From Bacillota bacterium (GTDB lineage: Bacteria; Bacillota; Dehalobacteriia; UBA4068), in contig WRKD01000075.1 of assembly GCA_009778255.1 (NCBI GenBank), forward strand, positions 1 to 5,306: a stretch of DNA of 5,306 nucleotides, given 5' to 3'. The position numbers and the translations under genes are program-made. The notes below the pieces were generated by a model. The model made no database searches and had not been told where the DNA came from. It saw nothing but the letters and a program-made list of their open reading frames with translations. Below are positions 3,448 to 5,306 of the stretch, one piece after another. How positions within the stretch are numbered: position 1 is the stretch's first letter; every line of letters starts with the position of its first letter.

Positions 3448-5306
3448 ATGTTTATTAAGAAAACGTCCGCAATAACTGCTCCATTTTTATTATTTCTTCT
3501 GGCTTTATTGCTGTTTCTGCCGCTAGAAGTTTTCGCTGAAGATCAACCCATTGCAAACATACCAACTGTTGTAGAAGGCAGAGTTCTTAGCTCTGTGAAA
3601 GCGGGAGACAGTTCCGACTGGATCGAAATCGCGCGCGAAGGTTCTTTTTCTCTGATTTTACGCAAAGAAGCGCTTCCCCTAGGCGGAGTGCTCTTCGATA
3701 GCAGCAACCCTTATTATCCAACTTCCAGCGCACGTTATCAGGTCAACTCTTGGTTCAACAACACCCTAGCCGCTTCTGCCGGGTTGCGCAATTTTACAGT
3801 TGCAAATACTTCCCTAGCACAGCTTGGTTATTTTACAAATGCGAATTTAGGATTCAGCAGACCTAACGGAATCGCCGCCCGCAATGGCGATGATGTGGCT
3901 TTTCTGCTGAATTTTGCCGAGGCTGCCAGTTTTTGCAGCATCCAATACTTTGAAGGTATAAATTATATACAGAGCAATGCCGCGGCTACTAGAAATTATA
4001 ATAAACTGAGTTCCGGCGTTAATTCGAACGCCTGGTGGCTGAGAACCACCGGTAGCGGAACCGAATCTCCCGGACTTTTTGCCTGCACTGTGGGCTATGA
4101 TGGCGCTGTTTATCAGACAGATAAAACAAGCTCGGTTCCGTTGCTTCGCCCGGCTTTATGGGTCGACTCCGGTATTTTTTCTGAAAATGTCAGCTATACA
4201 AATACATCTGCCAATACAAATAATTACGATGAGAGCGCAAACAATATACCTGTAGCGCCTATTATCGTAGCCCCACCCGTTGAACAGGAAGTTTTCTACA
4301 CACTAGCTTATAATGGCAACGGCGGTAAGGGCGTACCTCCTACACAAGAAGTTCTTGGCAATACCAATATACCCGTTAGCAGCATTATTCCCATTAATGA
4401 AGAATTCCCCTTCTTGGGCTGGGCCAATAGCAGCAATGCTACAACTGCCGAATATCAGCCGGGCGATAGTATATTTTTAACAAATAACACAACGCTCTAT
4501 GCTGTATGGGATACTCAAATAGCGCCTATATTTATAGCTTTGCCAGCCGAAGGAGTGGTAAACGGGAGAACACTCACTGCTTATAGAGCAGGCGACAGCT
4601 CCGATTGGGTTGAAGTTGCGCAAAACGGCGGATATTCGTTGATAGTGCGCAAAGATTGTTTAATGAACCTGGGCAGAGTAACTTTTGCCGATGTTGAAAC
4701 AAGCAGTTATCGTATCTCTCATGTGCGCGATTTAGTAAATTATTGGTTTAAAAATACCTTGAGCAGCTCGGCCAATTTACGTGACTTTACCATGCAAAAT
4801 ACCGCCTTAGAAAACTTGGGCGACTTTACGGTAATGACTTACGGTTTAAGCCAGCCAACCAGTGTAGCTGCCCGCACAGGCGATGATGTGGCTTTTCTAT
4901 TGAGCTTTGCCGAAGCTGCTTCATATTGCAGCCTGCAATATGCAAACCCGGGAGGAACTTCCTTTACAGTTAGCTCTACTATAGCAAAAAACAACTACTA
5001 TCGCTTAAACAAACCTGGTGAAGGTATTATGAACGACTTTTGGTGGTTACGCTCTCCCGGACATAACAGTAACGGTGTCGCCACAGCCTGTTCTGTAGGA
5101 ACTCATGGTGGCATCATTTCGGAAGGTTCAGTTTATACCAGTTCTTCGCGGGCGGCTTATCCCTATGTGCGCCCTGCCCTGTGGGTTGATTCCGGTATCT
5201 TCGAAGATAACACCTTTACCCTTTCTTACGACGCTAACGGCGGCGTAGGTGCGCCTCCCCCACAAACAGCGCCTGCCAATTCTTATCTAACCATCAGCAC
5301 CATAGT
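3448..5306 (+). CDS. Secreted DUF6273 / InlB B-repeat protein, 3' end outside window
   Basis: At least 619 residues are encoded without a stop; the gene runs off the window. Residues 1-30 are a classic signal peptide: MFIKK, a leucine-rich core, and likely cleavage after VFA (30). The mature part alternates two domain types. Module 1 (about 41-244) and module 2 (about 370-585) are DUF6273-like and share AGDSSDW, GDDVAFLL, a cysteine followed by S-x-QY, WWLR and RPALWVDSGIF. Between them lie an Asn/Ser/Pro-rich linker (245-282) and an InlB-type B repeat (283-354) with YNGNGG, FLGW and LYAVW landmarks. A second B repeat begins at 590 (FTLSYDANGG). Such proteins are exported and usually cell-surface attached; the anchor (LPXTG, SLH or other) would be in the missing C-terminus. 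DUF6273 resembles the formylglycine-generating/C-type-lectin fold by its WWLR...RPA pattern, so ligand binding is plausible but unproven. Confidence 0.9.
   Translation, partial: MFIKKTSAITAPFLLFLLALLLFLPLEVFAEDQPIANIPTVVEGRVLSSVKAGDSSDWIEIAREGSFSLILRKEALPLGGVLFDSSNPYYPTSSARYQVNSWFNNTLAASAGLRNFTVANTSLAQLGYFTNANLGFSRPNGIAARNGDDVAFLLNFAEAASFCSIQYFEGINYIQSNAAATRNYNKLSSGVNSNAWWLRTTGSGTESPGLFACTVGYDGAVYQTDKTSSVPLLRPALWVDSGIFSENVSYTNTSANTNNYDESANNIPVAPIIVAPPVEQEVFYTLAYNGNGGKGVPPTQEVLGNTNIPVSSIIPINEEFPFLGWANSSNATTAEYQPGDSIFLTNNTTLYAVWDTQIAPIFIALPAEGVVNGRTLTAYRAGDSSDWVEVAQNGGYSLIVRKDCLMNLGRVTFADVETSSYRISHVRDLVNYWFKNTLSSSANLRDFTMQNTALENLGDFTVMTYGLSQPTSVAARTGDDVAFLLSFAEAASYCSLQYANPGGTSFTVSSTIAKNNYYRLNKPGEGIMNDFWWLRSPGHNSNGVATACSVGTHGGIISEGSVYTSSSRAAYPYVRPALWVDSGIFEDNTFTLSYDANGGVGAPPPQTAPANSYLTISTI
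3568..4179 (+). repeat. DUF6273-like module 1 of the surface protein
   Basis: This covers residues 41-244. Landmarks are AGDSSDW (52-58), GDD (147-149), Cys163, WWLR (196-199), Cys213 and RPALWVDSGIF (234-244). It is homologous over its full length to the copy at 4555-5202. The segment between WWLR and RPALWV is shorter by 5 residues than in copy 2 and is the most divergent part. DUF6273 modules usually end in this WWLR...RPA pattern. Confidence 0.8.
4294..4509 (+). repeat. InlB-type B repeat 1 of the surface protein
   Basis: This covers residues 283-354, about 70 residues, the normal length of the Listeria-Bacteroides (Flg_new) repeat. It opens with FYTLAYNGNGGKG, has the central FLGW (322-325), and closes with TTLYAVW (348-354). 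These repeats form small ubiquitin-like stalk domains in bacterial surface proteins and here separate the two larger modules. Confidence 0.85.
4555..5202 (+). repeat. DUF6273-like module 2 of the surface protein
   Basis: This covers residues 370-585. It repeats the landmarks of module 1: AGDSSDW (381-387), GDD (478-480), Cys494, WWLR (532-535), Cys548 and RPALWVDSGIF (575-585). It carries the fuller family motif WWLRSPG, which is changed to WWLRTTG in module 1. A 20-nt stretch around GATGATGTGGC is identical in both copies (3886-3905 and 4879-4898, 993 nt apart). An extra cysteine, Cys404, has no partner in module 1. Confidence 0.8.
5215..5306 (+). repeat. InlB-type B repeat 2, cut by the window end
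   Basis: Residues 590-619 (FTLSYDANGGVGAPPPQ and onward) match the opening of the first B repeat (YTLAYNGNGGKGVPPTQ). The rest lies beyond the window. It shows that the module-plus-B-repeat pattern continues for at least a second round. Confidence 0.75.

Noticed and set aside
3443..3475. Ten-codon frame starting at ATG 3443
   Set aside because: It overlaps the surface-protein start in another frame and encodes a very basic decapeptide. It could be an accidental ATG; no evidence of function beyond its proximity to the ribosome binding site.
1..5306. CRISPR array, tRNA or rRNA genes, insertion sequence
   Set aside because: No regularly spaced direct repeats, no cloverleaf or rRNA sequence and no transposase are visible anywhere in the window.

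Overview
The window looks like chromosomal DNA from a low-to-moderate-GC Gram-positive bacterium of the Bacillota, most likely a Clostridia-type anaerobe. This rests on the AGGAGG-type ribosome binding sites, an almost perfect sigma-A promoter, a YtrA-type GntR regulator in front of a one-ATPase/one-permease ABC cassette, an ABC-2 permease with the RFYKNLLGDEGYLMF motif common in clostridial proteins, and a secreted protein made of DUF6273-like modules and InlB B-type repeats. No gene identifies the species.

Left part (about 80-2166, plus strand): a self-contained operon. A sigma-A promoter (TTGACA, 17 nt, TATTAT) has a 28-bp near-perfect palindrome across its -10 element and probable start point. 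This is a convincing autoregulatory operator for the first gene, a small YtrA-like GntR repressor. The repressor stop overlaps the start of an ABC ATPase (ATGA), and the ATPase stop overlaps the start of a six-segment membrane permease by 7 nt. A strong intrinsic terminator follows. The likely logic is a repressor that senses an envelope or small-molecule signal and releases its own promoter to produce an exporter.

Middle part (2167-3447): a 239-nt convergent spacer with short repeats, then a minus-strand Rrf2-family regulator with three cysteines placed as in Fe-S cluster members (IscR/NsrR type, spacing C-x7-C-x5-C). Between it and the next gene lie 601 nt without a credible coding gene. 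The part next to the regulator is very AT-rich and carries inverted repeats. The part next to the downstream gene (about 3110-3350) is rich in hairpins and looks like a long structured 5' leader that I could not assign to a known riboswitch class.

Right part (3448-5306, open at the window edge): the start of a large exported protein of at least 619 residues. It has a clear signal peptide and then alternates DUF6273-like module, InlB-type B repeat, DUF6273-like module and the start of a second B repeat. The two modules are clear duplicates about 990 nt apart.

No complete new system is proven here. The parts most worth a second look are the hairpin-rich leader in front of the surface protein, the duplicated module architecture with a conserved cysteine pair, and the Fe-S-type Rrf2 regulator divergent from it.
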